A program made the translations under genes and the position numbers. Positions 8,032-16,849 of a stretch of 64,000 bases of DNA are shown one piece after another (the stretch's first letter is position 1; each line of letters begins with the position of its first letter). Below the pieces are notes generated by a model. It was not told the DNA's origin and searched no databases. It worked only from the letters and a program-made list of their open reading frames with translations. The stretch comes from Seohaeicola zhoushanensis (GTDB lineage: Bacteria > Pseudomonadota > Alphaproteobacteria > Rhodobacterales > Rhodobacteraceae). Location: contig NZ_BNCJ01000001.1 in NCBI RefSeq assembly GCF_014656415.1, positions 733,406-797,405 on the forward strand. Reading direction: 5' to 3'.

Positions 8032-8460
8032 TCAGACCAGCCGGGGCGTAGGGGCTGCGTGCTCCAGCAGCCGCCCGTCGCAGACGCCCAGAAAGCGCAT
8101 GGCCGGGTGGGTCTGGGTGAAATAGGCCGCCCTCAGCCGCGAATTCCGCTCCATCACACGCAGGAACCGCGCAGCGATCAAGCGGCCGGGCTCCTGCGAG
8201 GCGACCACGGCGATTCGCTTGCAGCGGTTGTTCATGCGGAACAGCCCGCCGATCAGCTCGCAAAGATTGTCGACCACCGCGAGGTCGACCTTGGGCCATT
8301 TGATGCAGCTAAGATGTATTATTTCATCCACAGTTCGATGGTATTTGGGGTCGCGCTCCAGCGCATCGATCAGCTCCACGACGTCGCGCGCCTTCGGATA
8401 GCCCGCATAGATTATGCGGGCCACGTTGAGGTCCGGAAAGATGTCGTATCGGCAGGTCAT
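8032..8460 (-). CDS. Hypothetical protein, 142 aa
   Basis: Begins MTCRYDIFPDLNVARIIYAG. It has alternating strands and helices (RIIYAGYPKARDVVELIDAL, RIAVVASQEPGRLIAARFL) in a pattern like SpoIIAA/STAS-type or similar small alpha/beta folds found in rhodobacteria, but I see no diagnostic motif and cannot name a family. No signal peptide or membrane segment. It stands alone; the 234 bp upstream to thiQ hold no gene I can support. Confidence 0.65.
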   Translation of the reverse strand: MTCRYDIFPDLNVARIIYAGYPKARDVVELIDALERDPKYHRTVDEIIHLSCIKWPKVDLAVVDNLCELIGGLFRMNNRCKRIAVVASQEPGRLIAARFLRVMERNSRLRAAYFTQTHPAMRFLGVCDGRLLEHAAPTPRLV

Positions 8461-8694
8461 TGTGCACCCCCTGGCGACATCCGGCTAAGGGTTGAACTGC
8501 TTGACAGCGATACTGACACGATTCCGGTGGACGACCGAATGAAATCTCCGGGAGCGCTGCCTGGGAAGCGATATTGGCATGTCATCAACCGAAAGGCGGA
8601 CAAAGGCCGTACCCGTTGGGTCCGGTCGCTCGATACTGTGGGCATTCTGAGTTAGTTCCTTGTATTCCGGCTAACGTGCTGAGAAATCTGACAC

Positions 8695-9387
8695 TTAGCC
8701 AAGGTAATCGCGCAACGCGGGCGGCGGATTGTCAAGCAGTTCTTCCGTAGGGGCAGGTTCCTCTGCACGCCCCTCGGCGACGAGGATCACCTGTTCGGCG
8801 ATGCGCCGTGCATCGTTCGGGTCGTGGCTCACCATCAGCAGGGTGGCCTTGGCCTCGCGCGCCAGCGCCGCCACGAGGTCCAGCATCTCGGCCTTCAGGG
8901 CCGGGCCGAGGGCCGCGAAGGGCTCGTCCAGCAATAGAAGCGGGCGTTTCTGCACCAGCACGCGGGCCAGCGCGGCACGGCTCTGCTGCCCGCCCGACAG
9001 TGCCGCGGGCTTGCGTTCGCCCAGCGTGCGCAGGCCGACCCGCAGCAGGGCGTCCCGCACCCGGTCCTCCTCTGCGACATTGAGCCGCAGGTCCGGTCGG
9101 ATGCCGAGACCGACGTTCTGCGAAACAGTGAGGTGCGGAAACAGGTTACCGTCCTGAAACAGCATCGCCACCGGGCGCTGGCCTGGCGTGTCATGGGTGA
9201 TATCGGTGCCGCCCCACAGGATCCGGCCCCGCACCACCGGATGAAATCCGGCAATCGCCCCGAGCAGGGTCGACTTGCCGGCGCCCGAAGGGCCGATGAC
9301 GGCAACGCTTGCGCCGGGTTCGACGCCCAAGTCGGCATCAAGGAAGAAGCCGCCATTATCGACGCGGATATTATCAAGGCGCAGCAT
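8695..9387 (-). CDS. thiQ: Thiamine ABC transporter, ATP-binding protein
   Basis: The ATPase that powers thiamine/TPP uptake with ThiB and ThiP. 230 residues: Walker A GPSGAGKST at 32-40, signature ALSGGQQSRAALAR, Walker B LLLLDEPFA and the switch histidine in MVSHD. It overlaps the end of thiP by 14 bp. I chose the ATG at 9387; a GTG 12 bp upstream is also in frame. It is the last gene of the riboswitch-controlled thiBPQ operon. Confidence 0.93.
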   Translation of the reverse strand: MLRLDNIRVDNGGFFLDADLGVEPGASVAVIGPSGAGKSTLLGAIAGFHPVVRGRILWGGTDITHDTPGQRPVAMLFQDGNLFPHLTVSQNVGLGIRPDLRLNVAEEDRVRDALLRVGLRTLGERKPAALSGGQQSRAALARVLVQKRPLLLLDEPFAALGPALKAEMLDLVAALAREAKATLLMVSHDPNDARRIAEQVILVAEGRAEEPAPTEELLDNPPPALRDYLG

Positions 9388-10921
9388 GGCGGCCCCCACG
9401 ATCGCACAGCCAGAAGGCGGTGACGGAAAGGATCAGGAGCAGCAGTGCCGCGCCCGAGGCCGCCTCCATACGGTATGCGGCCATCAGGCGGTAGATCTGA
9501 AGTGGCAGGGTGGCGGTTTCGGGGTCGGCGAAGAGCGCGATCACCCCGAGGTCGCCCATCGAGAGCGCCGCCGCCAGCCCGGCGGCAAAGCCGATCTGCG
9601 GCCGCATCCGGGGCAGCAGGACCAGCCGGAAAAAGCCCCAGGCCCCCATGTTCAGCGTCGCGGCAAGGCGGGCGTGGCGGTCGACCTCCTCGCGCGCCTT
9701 CGGGGTCAGGATCCGCAGCGCGAAGGGCAGTGCCATCAGCGCATTGACCAGTGCCGTGACCGGAAGCGCCAGCGCGAAGGGGCTGGCGACGGGGTTGATG
9801 AGCAGGAACAGCCCGGCCCCCAGCACCAGCGGCGAGACCGCCAGCCCCAGCAGACCCGCCTGTTCGACCAGCGGCATCCGCGCGGCGGCCAGCGCGATCG
9901 GCAGGGCGAGGCAGAGCAGCAGGATGGTACTCACCGCGGCCACGAAAACAGAGACTAGACAAGCCATGTAGACCTGTTCCGGCAGATGCAGCAGCCCCGG
10001 CAGCCCGGCGGCGGCGATGGCCGCCAGCGGCGCCAGAAGGAACAGCGCGGCGGCCAGGATCAACCCCGCGTCCAGCGCCCGCAACCCCGGCGTCCGCGCA
10101 TCCCAGCGCTGCACCACCCGGTCGAGCCCCGCGCCGAAACCGCCCCGCGCCGAAACGCCAAGCGCCAGCGTGGCGGCGGCGAGCGTCAGGACAATCTGCA
10201 CCAGCGCAAGCAGCGCCGACCGCCCGAGGTCGAAGTCGAAGCGGAAGGCCTGGTAGATCGCCAGTTCGATGGTGGTCGCCTTCGGCCCGCCGCCCAGCGT
10301 CAGCGCCACGGCAAAGCTGGTCAGGCAGATCGCGAAGATCAGCGCGGCTACCCCCGGTGCGGTGCGCGCCAGCATGGGCCGCTCCAGCAGCCGCCAGATC
10401 TCGCGGGGGCCGGCGCCCAGCTGGGCGGCCAGGCGAAAGCGTTCGGCGGGGATCTCCTGCCAGCCCTGCAGGATCAGCCGGGTTGCCAGCGGCAGGTTGA
10501 AGAAAACATGGGCCAGCACAACGCCGTGCAGCCCGTAGATGCTGACCGGCGGCAGGCCCGCCAGCCCCAGCAGCGCGTTCAGCCAGCCGCCCCGCCCGAA
10601 GACGGTCAGCAGGCCCAGCACCGCGACGATCACCGGCAGGATGAAAGGCGCGCCCAGCAGGGTGATGAGCAGCCCCCGCCCCGGAAAGCTGCGCCGCGCC
10701 AGCGCGCGGGCCACGGGAATGGCCAATGCGACACTGAACAGGGCGGAAAGCGCCGCCTGAAGCACGGTAAAGCGGATCGCCGACCAGTCCTGCGCCCCCA
10801 GCCCCGCGCCCGTCTCGGCGCGCAGTGCGACCGCGACCAGCGCGGCCAGCATCACCGCGGCGACCAGCGCCGCCGCGGCAAGGCCGGGCCAGGTCCTTAC
10901 TGGCTGAGCGCCGAAAGCCAT
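9374..10921 (-). CDS. thiP: Thiamine ABC transporter, permease
   Basis: A 515-residue inner-membrane permease with two homologous halves, as in ThiP/FbpB-type carriers where two permease domains are fused. Hydrophobic segments run through the length, and an EAA-like loop is visible in each half (for example WQEIPAERFRLAAQLGAGP). It overlaps thiB by 25 bp and thiQ by 14 bp. A 681-residue frame on the same strand across thiP and thiQ is a shadow. Confidence 0.93.
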   Translation of the reverse strand: MAFGAQPVRTWPGLAAAALVAAVMLAALVAVALRAETGAGLGAQDWSAIRFTVLQAALSALFSVALAIPVARALARRSFPGRGLLITLLGAPFILPVIVAVLGLLTVFGRGGWLNALLGLAGLPPVSIYGLHGVVLAHVFFNLPLATRLILQGWQEIPAERFRLAAQLGAGPREIWRLLERPMLARTAPGVAALIFAICLTSFAVALTLGGGPKATTIELAIYQAFRFDFDLGRSALLALVQIVLTLAAATLALGVSARGGFGAGLDRVVQRWDARTPGLRALDAGLILAAALFLLAPLAAIAAAGLPGLLHLPEQVYMACLVSVFVAAVSTILLLCLALPIALAAARMPLVEQAGLLGLAVSPLVLGAGLFLLINPVASPFALALPVTALVNALMALPFALRILTPKAREEVDRHARLAATLNMGAWGFFRLVLLPRMRPQIGFAAGLAAALSMGDLGVIALFADPETATLPLQIYRLMAAYRMEAASGAALLLLILSVTAFWLCDRGGRHAAP

Positions 10922-11877
10922 TCGGCCAGCGCGGTGTCACGCACCGCCTCTGCCTCCGCCTCGGGGATCAGCAGCGAGTTGCGCGGCTCTACCAGGTCGT
11001 TGAACCCCTCGGGCAGGCCGCCCTCGGGCATCACCGCCGGATACATCCAGTTGGTGGTCGGGATCACTGACTGGAAGGCATCGGTGGTGATGAACTGCAG
11101 GAACTGCTGGGCCAGTTCGGGCTGCTTGCTCGACGCCAGCCGCGCGGCCACCTCGATCTGCATGTAATGCCCCTCGTCAAAGGCCGCCGCCTCCTTGGTC
11201 GTGTCGCTCTCGGCGATGACGTGGTAGGCCGGCGAGGTGGTGTAGGAGAGCACCATGTCGGCCTCGCCCTCCAGGAACAGCCCATAGGCCTCGGACCAGC
11301 CCTTGGTCACGGTGACGATATTGTCGGCCAGATCCTTCCAGACCTGTTCCGCCTGGTCGCCATAGGCCGCCTTGACCCAGAGCAGCAGGCCCAGGCCGGG
11401 GGTCGAGGACCGCGGGTCCTGGATGATGATCTTGAGGTCGGACCGCGCCAGTTCCAGGAAGTCCTGCGGCACATGCTCCAGCTTGGTGTTGTGGACAAAG
11501 GCGAAATAGCCCCAGTCATAGGGTACGAAGGTGTCGTCGCTCCATTCGATCGGCAGCGCGTAGTCCGCCTCGACCCCGCTCGGCGCAAAGAGGTTGGTGG
11601 CGCGGGCGGCGGCGGTCAGGTTGGTGTCGAGCCCGAGCACCACGTCCGCCCCGGTGCGCTCGCCCTCCAGCCGGATCCGCGCCATCAGCGCCGCGCCATC
11701 GCCGGCGGTGACGAACTTCAGGTCGCAGCCGCAGGTCGCCTCGAAGGCCTTCTCGATCTGCGGGCCCGGCCCCCAGTCCGAGACGAAGCTGTCATAGGTG
11801 TAAACGGTCAGTTCCGGTGTCTGGGCGAATGCGCCCGTGGCACAGAGAACTCCCGCAGCAAATGTCAGATGTTTCAT
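10897..11877 (-). CDS. thiB: Thiamine-binding periplasmic protein
   Basis: The binding protein that delivers thiamine or its phosphates to ThiPQ. 326 residues; a signal peptide MKHLTFAAGVLCATGAFAQ is cleaved after AFA, followed by TPELTVYTYDSFVSDWGPGP, typical of ThiB. WTYPSYDxF-like and NWMYPAVMP regions at the C-terminus also fit. The start is the ATG at 11877 with AGAGG upstream; longer frames run into the riboswitch. First gene of the operon. Confidence 0.94.
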   Translation of the reverse strand: MKHLTFAAGVLCATGAFAQTPELTVYTYDSFVSDWGPGPQIEKAFEATCGCDLKFVTAGDGAALMARIRLEGERTGADVVLGLDTNLTAAARATNLFAPSGVEADYALPIEWSDDTFVPYDWGYFAFVHNTKLEHVPQDFLELARSDLKIIIQDPRSSTPGLGLLLWVKAAYGDQAEQVWKDLADNIVTVTKGWSEAYGLFLEGEADMVLSYTTSPAYHVIAESDTTKEAAAFDEGHYMQIEVAARLASSKQPELAQQFLQFITTDAFQSVIPTTNWMYPAVMPEGGLPEGFNDLVEPRNSLLIPEAEAEAVRDTALAEWLSALSQ

Positions 11878-11910
11878 GGCATCCTCTTTGGTGCGGCTTT
11901 GGGCAAGGGT

Positions 11911-12005
11911 GGATGATGTCCATGACCTTCCCTCCGCCAGTGCTAACTGGTTCAGGTTCGACGGGTCTGCTTTTGGCATCTCAGCCCTTCCGGGCACCCC
12001 GAGGT
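11911..12005 (-). promoter_or_regulatory. TPP riboswitch (THI element) of thiBPQ
   Basis: On the minus strand, upstream of thiB, the conserved TPP aptamer segments occur in order: GGGGTGCC near 12001-11994, GGCTGAGA near 11984-11977, then ACCCGTCGAACCTGA near 11965-11951 and CTGGCGGAGGGAAG ending at 11927. Just past the aptamer, TCATGG(ACAT)CATCC (11925-11911) is complementary to GGATGCCATGA (11884-11874), which covers the thiB start codon. This suggests control of translation initiation. Aptamer identity is near certain; the expression platform is inferred. Confidence 0.93.
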
Positions 12006-12046
12006 ATGGATGGATATAAAGCGCGCGCGCCACGCGGGCAAGCGCG

Positions 12047-12916
12047 TCAGCCGTAGAGGCCGGGCACCAGCCCCTCGGCCGCCGCCTTCAGCGCTTCGGG
12101 CGAGGTGCCCGGCGGCAGGGCCGGGCCGTAATGGATGTCATAGCGCCCGCCCAGCTTCTCCAGCAGCTCGGCGGCATAGCGCAGCGAGGCGACCATCGCG
12201 CCGATATTGTCGTCGCCCCCGCCAAGCGCCTGCGCGGCGCTGCGCAGCCGGTAGTAATAGCGCGAGTTGCGCGCATCCGGCGCCGCCGGGATCACCGGTG
12301 CCCCCGTCAGCTCCGAGATCCGCGTCGCGCCGCTGCGCCAGGCCGGTTCGACCAGCTGCCCGTTGCGCCTGTGCGGCACCCGGCCCGAGCCGAAGATCAG
12401 CAGCGCCCCGCCCTGGCCCAGATGCGCTTGCATCGCGGTAAACACCGGCTTGGTCGAAATCGCCCGGTTCTCGCGGTCGATGCGCACCGGGACGATCATG
12501 TCGGGCCCCAGAAAGGCCGCCGCCTCCTGGTTGGCCACGACCCTGAGGTCGCGCCGGACCGCCCCCAGTGCGGCGGCATGGGCAACAAAGTCGAACATCC
12601 CCGTCGGATGGGTCGAGGCGATCACCACCGGGCCTGTCGGCGGCACATGCTCCAGCCCGTGCGGCAAGATGGTCGTGCCGCCGTCGAGGCCCAGGACCGT
12701 GGTGACCAGCTCGTCCTTCGCCACCTCGGCCAGCCGCGACAGCAGCGCCTCGCTCTCGCGCAGGGCGAAGAACGGCTTGCCGAAGAGCAGCCGGCTCGCA
12801 CCATCGGCGGCGCCGATGGCTCCGCGCAACAGGCCCAGCCGCAGCTTCGCGTCGCCCGCCAGGTGCAGGCGCGCGCGCAGAACGTCGTCCATGTGCCGCT
12901 CGTGGCTGGCGATCAT
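12047..12916 (-). CDS. Lysophospholipid acyltransferase family protein (HX5D type)
   Basis: A 289-residue acyltransferase of the PlsC superfamily. The catalytic motif is THPTGMFDF, where His and Asp are separated by five residues instead of the four of classic PlsC; a similar HP-G--D form is known in hemolysin-like acyltransferases. FGSGRVPHRR occupies the place of the substrate-binding FPEGTR block. Likely transfers an acyl chain to a lysolipid; whether to lysophosphatidate or another acceptor is unknown. It lies just upstream of the TPP riboswitch and on the same strand, but is not part of that operon. Confidence 0.75.
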   Translation of the reverse strand: MIASHERHMDDVLRARLHLAGDAKLRLGLLRGAIGAADGASRLLFGKPFFALRESEALLSRLAEVAKDELVTTVLGLDGGTTILPHGLEHVPPTGPVVIASTHPTGMFDFVAHAAALGAVRRDLRVVANQEAAAFLGPDMIVPVRIDRENRAISTKPVFTAMQAHLGQGGALLIFGSGRVPHRRNGQLVEPAWRSGATRISELTGAPVIPAAPDARNSRYYYRLRSAAQALGGGDDNIGAMVASLRYAAELLEKLGGRYDIHYGPALPPGTSPEALKAAAEGLVPGLYG

Positions 12917-13079
12917 CGCTGGCTCCTCCTGACGGCCACAATAGCACGGTGCCGCCCGCGGGTGTGGTCATGTATTCCATACCGCGAATGCGTTAACCTT
13001 TTGCGGAGCTGTCATCCGGCAATCCCATCTTGTTTGCGGCGCGCACCCTGACTACACCGTGCCGAAAGGAGCCCGCCCC

Positions 13080-14183
13080 ATGTCAACCAACAGCTTCGGC
13101 CATCTGTTCCGCGTCACCACCTGGGGCGAAAGCCACGGGCCGGCCATCGGCGCAACCGTGGACGGCTGCCCGCCGGGCGTGGCCATCGACGAGGCCTTCA
13201 TCCAGCAGTGGCTCGACAAGCGCAAACCGGGCCAGTCCAAGTTCACCACGCAGCGGCGCGAGGCGGATGAGGTCAGGATCCTCTCGGGGGTCTTCGAGGG
13301 GCAGACCACGGGGATGCCGGTGCAGCTGCTGATCGAGAATACCGACCAGCGGTCCAAGGACTATTCCGAGATCGCCGAAAAGTTCCGCCCCGGCCATGCC
13401 GACATCACCTATTGGCAGAAATACGGCATCCGCGACTATCGCGGCGGCGGGCGCTCCTCGGCGCGCGAGACGGCGAGCCGCGTCGCGGCCGGCGGCCTGG
13501 CCCGCGCGGCAATCGCCGCGCTGGTGCCGGGGGTCGAGATCACCGGCTACATGACCCGCGTCGGCATCCACGAGATCGACCGCACCCGCTTCGACGCCGC
13601 CGAGATCGGCAACAACCCCTTCTGGTGTCCCGATGCCCAGATGGCCGCGACCTGGGCCGACTACCTCGACGGGCTGCGCAAGTCGGGCAACTCGGTCGGC
13701 GCTGTGGTCGAAGTGGTGGCGAAGGGCGTGCCCGCCGGCCTCGGCGCGCCGGTCTACGGCAAGCTCGACACCGACCTGGCGGCGGCGATGATGAGCATCA
13801 ACGCGGTCAAGGGCGTCGAGATCGGCGAGGGTATGGCCGCGGCCATGCTCACCGGCGAAGAGAACGCCGACGAGATCTTCATGGGCAACGACGGCCAGCC
13901 GGTCTATTCGTCCAATCACGCCGGCGGCATCCTCGGCGGCATCTCGACCGGGCAGGAGCTGGTGGTGCGCTTTGCCGTCAAGCCGACCTCGTCGATCCTC
14001 AAGCCGCGCCAGACCATCACCAAGTCGGGCGAGGCGGCCGAGATCATCACCAAGGGCCGCCACGACCCCTGCGTCGGCATCCGCGCGGTGCCGGTGGGCG
14101 AGGCGATGATGGCCTGCGTGATCCTCGACCACCTGCTGCTGCACCGTGGCCAGGTCGGCGAGAACCGCGGCAGGATCGGCTGA
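13080..14183 (+). CDS. aroC: Chorismate synthase
   Basis: Converts 5-enolpyruvylshikimate-3-phosphate to chorismate using reduced FMN, the last common step of aromatic amino-acid synthesis. 367 residues starting [20 protein letters not shown]; the family signatures GESHG, the loop [19 protein letters not shown], and [17 protein letters not shown] are all present. The ATG at 13080 has AAAGGA 9 bp upstream and the start agrees with the family's N-terminus. The next gene follows within a few bases. Confidence 0.97.
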   Translation: MSTNSFGHLFRVTTWGESHGPAIGATVDGCPPGVAIDEAFIQQWLDKRKPGQSKFTTQRREADEVRILSGVFEGQTTGMPVQLLIENTDQRSKDYSEIAEKFRPGHADITYWQKYGIRDYRGGGRSSARETASRVAAGGLARAAIAALVPGVEITGYMTRVGIHEIDRTRFDAAEIGNNPFWCPDAQMAATWADYLDGLRKSGNSVGAVVEVVAKGVPAGLGAPVYGKLDTDLAAAMMSINAVKGVEIGEGMAAAMLTGEENADEIFMGNDGQPVYSSNHAGGILGGISTGQELVVRFAVKPTSSILKPRQTITKSGEAAEIITKGRHDPCVGIRAVPVGEAMMACVILDHLLLHRGQVGENRGRIG

Positions 14184-14187
14184 CTTC

Positions 14188-15132
14188 TTGGCGGCGATCC
14201 TCTCGATCACCTTCCCGATCTACGCCGCCATCGCGCTGGGCTATGTCATCGTGGCGCGCGGCATGTTCAGCCGCGCCGACATGCGGGTGCTCGGGCAATA
14301 TGTGGTCAACATCGCCATGCCGGCGCTGCTGTTCCGCGCCATCGTCGCGCGGCCGCTGACCGAGATCGCCGACCCCGGCTACATCCTCACGATCCTCGTG
14401 GGCGCGCTTGTCACCATCGCGCTCTCCTTCGCCTGGTTCACCCTGACCGCCCCCGACAAGGCGCGCCGCGCGGTGGCGGTGATGGGCACGGTCTGCCCGA
14501 ACTCGGGCTTCGTCGGCTATCCGGTGATGCTCCTGGTGCTGCCCGACCTCGCCGGGCTGGTGCTGGCGCTGAACATGCTGGTCGAGAATGTCATCGTGAT
14601 CCCGATCTGCCTGATCCTGCTGGACCTGACCCGCCCGCGCGACGAGGTGCATGTCGCCGCCGTGATCGGCCGCATCCTGCGCGACCTGCTCAAGCGGCCA
14701 ATGATCCTCGCCATCCTCGCCGGTCTGGCCGCCTCGGCGATGGAGCTGACCCTGCCGGTGCCGGTCGACCGCTTCCTGCAGATGGTGGCCAATGCCTCGG
14801 CGGCGCTGGCACTGCTGGTGATCGGCGGCTCGCTGGTCGGGCTGCCGATGCATGGCAACCGGGTGATGGCGCTGCAGATCGCGGCGGGCAAGCTGCTGCT
14901 GCATCCGGCGGTTGTGGTCGGCGTCATCCTGGCGCTGGGCGCGCTGGCGCCGGGGCTGCTGTCACCCGACATGGCCCGCGCGGCAATCCTGACGGCGGCG
15001 GTGCCCATGTTCGGCATCTACGCGGTGCTGGCGCAGGAACGCGGGCTGGAAGGCGCCGCCGCGCTGGCCCAGCTCGCGGCCACCTCGGGCGCCTTCGTCA
15101 CGCTGAGCCTGGCGCTCTACTGGCTCACCTGA
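14188..15132 (+). CDS. AEC (auxin efflux carrier-like) family transporter
   Basis: A membrane protein of about 314 residues with ten hydrophobic segments in two halves; N-terminal LAAILSITFPIYAAIALGYVIV and the central MGTVCPNSGFVGYPVMLLVL are typical of bacterial AEC carriers, which export organic acids or amino acids. Start is uncertain: no ATG fits. I use TTG at 14188, 4 bp after the aroC stop with AGGAT upstream; a GTG at 14146 inside aroC is the alternative. The neighbour matB suggests an organic acid such as malonate as substrate, which is only inference. Confidence 0.8.
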   Translation: MAAILSITFPIYAAIALGYVIVARGMFSRADMRVLGQYVVNIAMPALLFRAIVARPLTEIADPGYILTILVGALVTIALSFAWFTLTAPDKARRAVAVMGTVCPNSGFVGYPVMLLVLPDLAGLVLALNMLVENVIVIPICLILLDLTRPRDEVHVAAVIGRILRDLLKRPMILAILAGLAASAMELTLPVPVDRFLQMVANASAALALLVIGGSLVGLPMHGNRVMALQIAAGKLLLHPAVVVGVILALGALAPGLLSPDMARAAILTAAVPMFGIYAVLAQERGLEGAAALAQLAATSGAFVTLSLALYWLT

Positions 15133-15137
15133 CCGCG

Positions 15138-15238
15138 CCGAAATCCTGCGAGGATTTCGGCCTGTTTTCCCGACGAGGAAAACCCCGCCGGTCCCGAATT
15201 CCTCGCAGGAATTCGGACGTTTTCCGCGACGGAAAACG
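15138..15238. repeat. Four alternating perfect hairpins (A-B-A'-B') between convergent genes
   Basis: A: CCGAAATCC-TGCGA-GGATTTCGG (15138-15160). B: GTTTTCC-CGACGA-GGAAAAC (15164-15183). A': CCGAATTCC-TCGCA-GGAATTCGG (15194-15216). B': CGTTTTCC-GCGAC-GGAAAACG (15218-15238). The two A copies differ at one stem position and its partner together, so pairing is kept. The array fills the gap between the convergent AEC and matB genes and may act as a two-way terminator. Confidence 0.85.
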
Positions 15239-15243
15239 CCCCC

Positions 15244-16749
15244 TCACCCCGTGAACAGACCCGCATATTCCTCGCGCAGAGCCTTCTTCTGCACCTTGCC
15301 CATGGTGTTCCTCGGCAGCTCGTCCACCAGGATCACCCGCTTGGGCTGCTTGAACTTCGCCAGCACGCCCGACAGCGCGCCCGAGATCGTCTCGGCCTCC
15401 AGTCCCGGCGCGCTCGGCACCACCACGGCCACCACAGCCTCGCCGAAATCGGGATGCGGCACCCCGATCACCGCGCTTTCCAGCACGCCGGGCATCTCGT
15501 CGATCAGGCTCTCCAGCTCCTTCGGGTAGACGTTGAAGCCGCCGGTGATCACCAGGTCCTTCTGCCGCCCGACGATGATGTAATAGCCATCCGCAGCCTG
15601 CCGCGCGAGGTCGCCGGTGATGAACCAGCCATCCGGGCGCAGCTCTTCCGCGGTCTTCTCCGGCATCTGCCAATAGCCCTGGAAGACGTTGGGCCCGCGC
15701 ACCTCCAGCACCCCGATCTCGCCCGGCGCAACCTCGGCGCCGTTCTCCATGATGCGCACCTCGACGCCGGGCAGGGCAAAGCCCACGGTCCCGGCGCGGC
15801 GTTCGCCGTCATAGGGGTTCGAGGTGCTCATGTTGGTCTCGGTCATCCCGTAGCGTTCCAGGATGCGGTGCCCGGTGCGCGCCTCCCACTGCTCGTGGGT
15901 GTCCACCAGCAGCGGCGCCGAACCGGAGACGAAGAGCCGCATGTTGGCGGCGCGCTCGCGGGTCAGGCGGTCATCGGCCAGCAGGCGAGTATAGAAGGTC
16001 GGCACCCCCATCAGCGCGGTGGCCTCGGGCATCGCCTCCACGATCGCATCCGGGTCGAAACCGGCCAGGAAAACCACCTGGCAGCCGGCCAGCAGCGCGA
16101 TATTGGTGGCGACGAACAGCCCGTGGGTGTGGAAGATCGGCAGCGCGTGGATCAGCACGTCCTCCTCCGTAAACCGCCAGTGGTCGCGCAACACCTGCGA
16201 GTTCGACGCGAGGTTGGCATGGCTCAGCATCGCCCCCTTCGACCGCCCGGTGGTGCCCGAGGTATAGAGGATCGCCGCCAGATCGCCCGAATCCCTCTGC
16301 ACAGGGTCGAATCCGCCCTGCGCATCGGCCAGCTCGCGCAGGCTGCCCCGGCCCGCCGCATCCAGCGTCATCACCCGCGCCGCGCCGGCGATCGCTTCGG
16401 TCTCGGCCAGCCGCTTGGGGTCGCAGACCACCACGCGCGGGGTCGCATCGCCGATGAAATAGCCGATCTCGGCAGCGGTATAGGCGGTGTTCAGCGGCAG
16501 GAAGATTCCGCCGGCCATCACCGTCCCGAGGTAGAGCTGGATCGCCTCGATGGTCTTGCCCACCTGCACCGCCACCCGGTCACCGGGCACGACACCCAGC
16601 GCGACCAGCGCCGCCGCCATCCGCTCGGCCCCGGCAAACAACGCGCCGAAGCTCACCGTTTCGCCGCCGGGCAGGCGGGCAAAGGTGTCGCCGTCACGCC
16701 CGGCGCTGGCCGCGCGCAAAGCATGGATCAGGTGGTTTTGGTCATACAT
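15244..16749 (-). CDS. matB: Malonyl-CoA synthetase (malonate-CoA ligase)
   Basis: AMP-forming acyl-CoA ligase of 501 residues. The P-loop YTSGTTGRSKGA, the YGMTETNMS block and the C-terminal PRNTMGKVQKKALR with the catalytic lysine are present. Overall length, the start MYDQNHLIHALR and the ERYGMTETNMSTSNPYDGERRAG stretch fit malonyl-CoA synthases of rhodobacteria, which turn malonate and ATP into malonyl-CoA. Methylmalonate could also be used. It is a single gene, convergent with the AEC carrier. Confidence 0.82.
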   Translation of the reverse strand: MYDQNHLIHALRAASAGRDGDTFARLPGGETVSFGALFAGAERMAAALVALGVVPGDRVAVQVGKTIEAIQLYLGTVMAGGIFLPLNTAYTAAEIGYFIGDATPRVVVCDPKRLAETEAIAGAARVMTLDAAGRGSLRELADAQGGFDPVQRDSGDLAAILYTSGTTGRSKGAMLSHANLASNSQVLRDHWRFTEEDVLIHALPIFHTHGLFVATNIALLAGCQVVFLAGFDPDAIVEAMPEATALMGVPTFYTRLLADDRLTRERAANMRLFVSGSAPLLVDTHEQWEARTGHRILERYGMTETNMSTSNPYDGERRAGTVGFALPGVEVRIMENGAEVAPGEIGVLEVRGPNVFQGYWQMPEKTAEELRPDGWFITGDLARQAADGYYIIVGRQKDLVITGGFNVYPKELESLIDEMPGVLESAVIGVPHPDFGEAVVAVVVPSAPGLEAETISGALSGVLAKFKQPKRVILVDELPRNTMGKVQKKALREEYAGLFTG

Positions 16750-16849
16750 CGCGGCCCCTCCGGAAGAACGCCCCTATCTGCCCGGCGGCACGGTAAAAAA
16801 TCAACCCGTGCCGTTGATCTTTCCGACGCAGCAGAGCAGGGTCCGCGCA

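Noticed and set aside
8457-8694. Possible small genes in the gap between the 142-aa hypothetical and thiQ
   Set aside because: Short frames exist on both strands, but none has a ribosome site or recognisable sequence; the gap more likely holds the promoter of the 142-aa gene.
8895-10940. A 681-codon frame on the minus strand across thiP and thiQ
   Set aside because: Same strand but another frame than thiP and thiQ; Arg/Ala/Gly-rich with no motif until it slips past the thiQ region.
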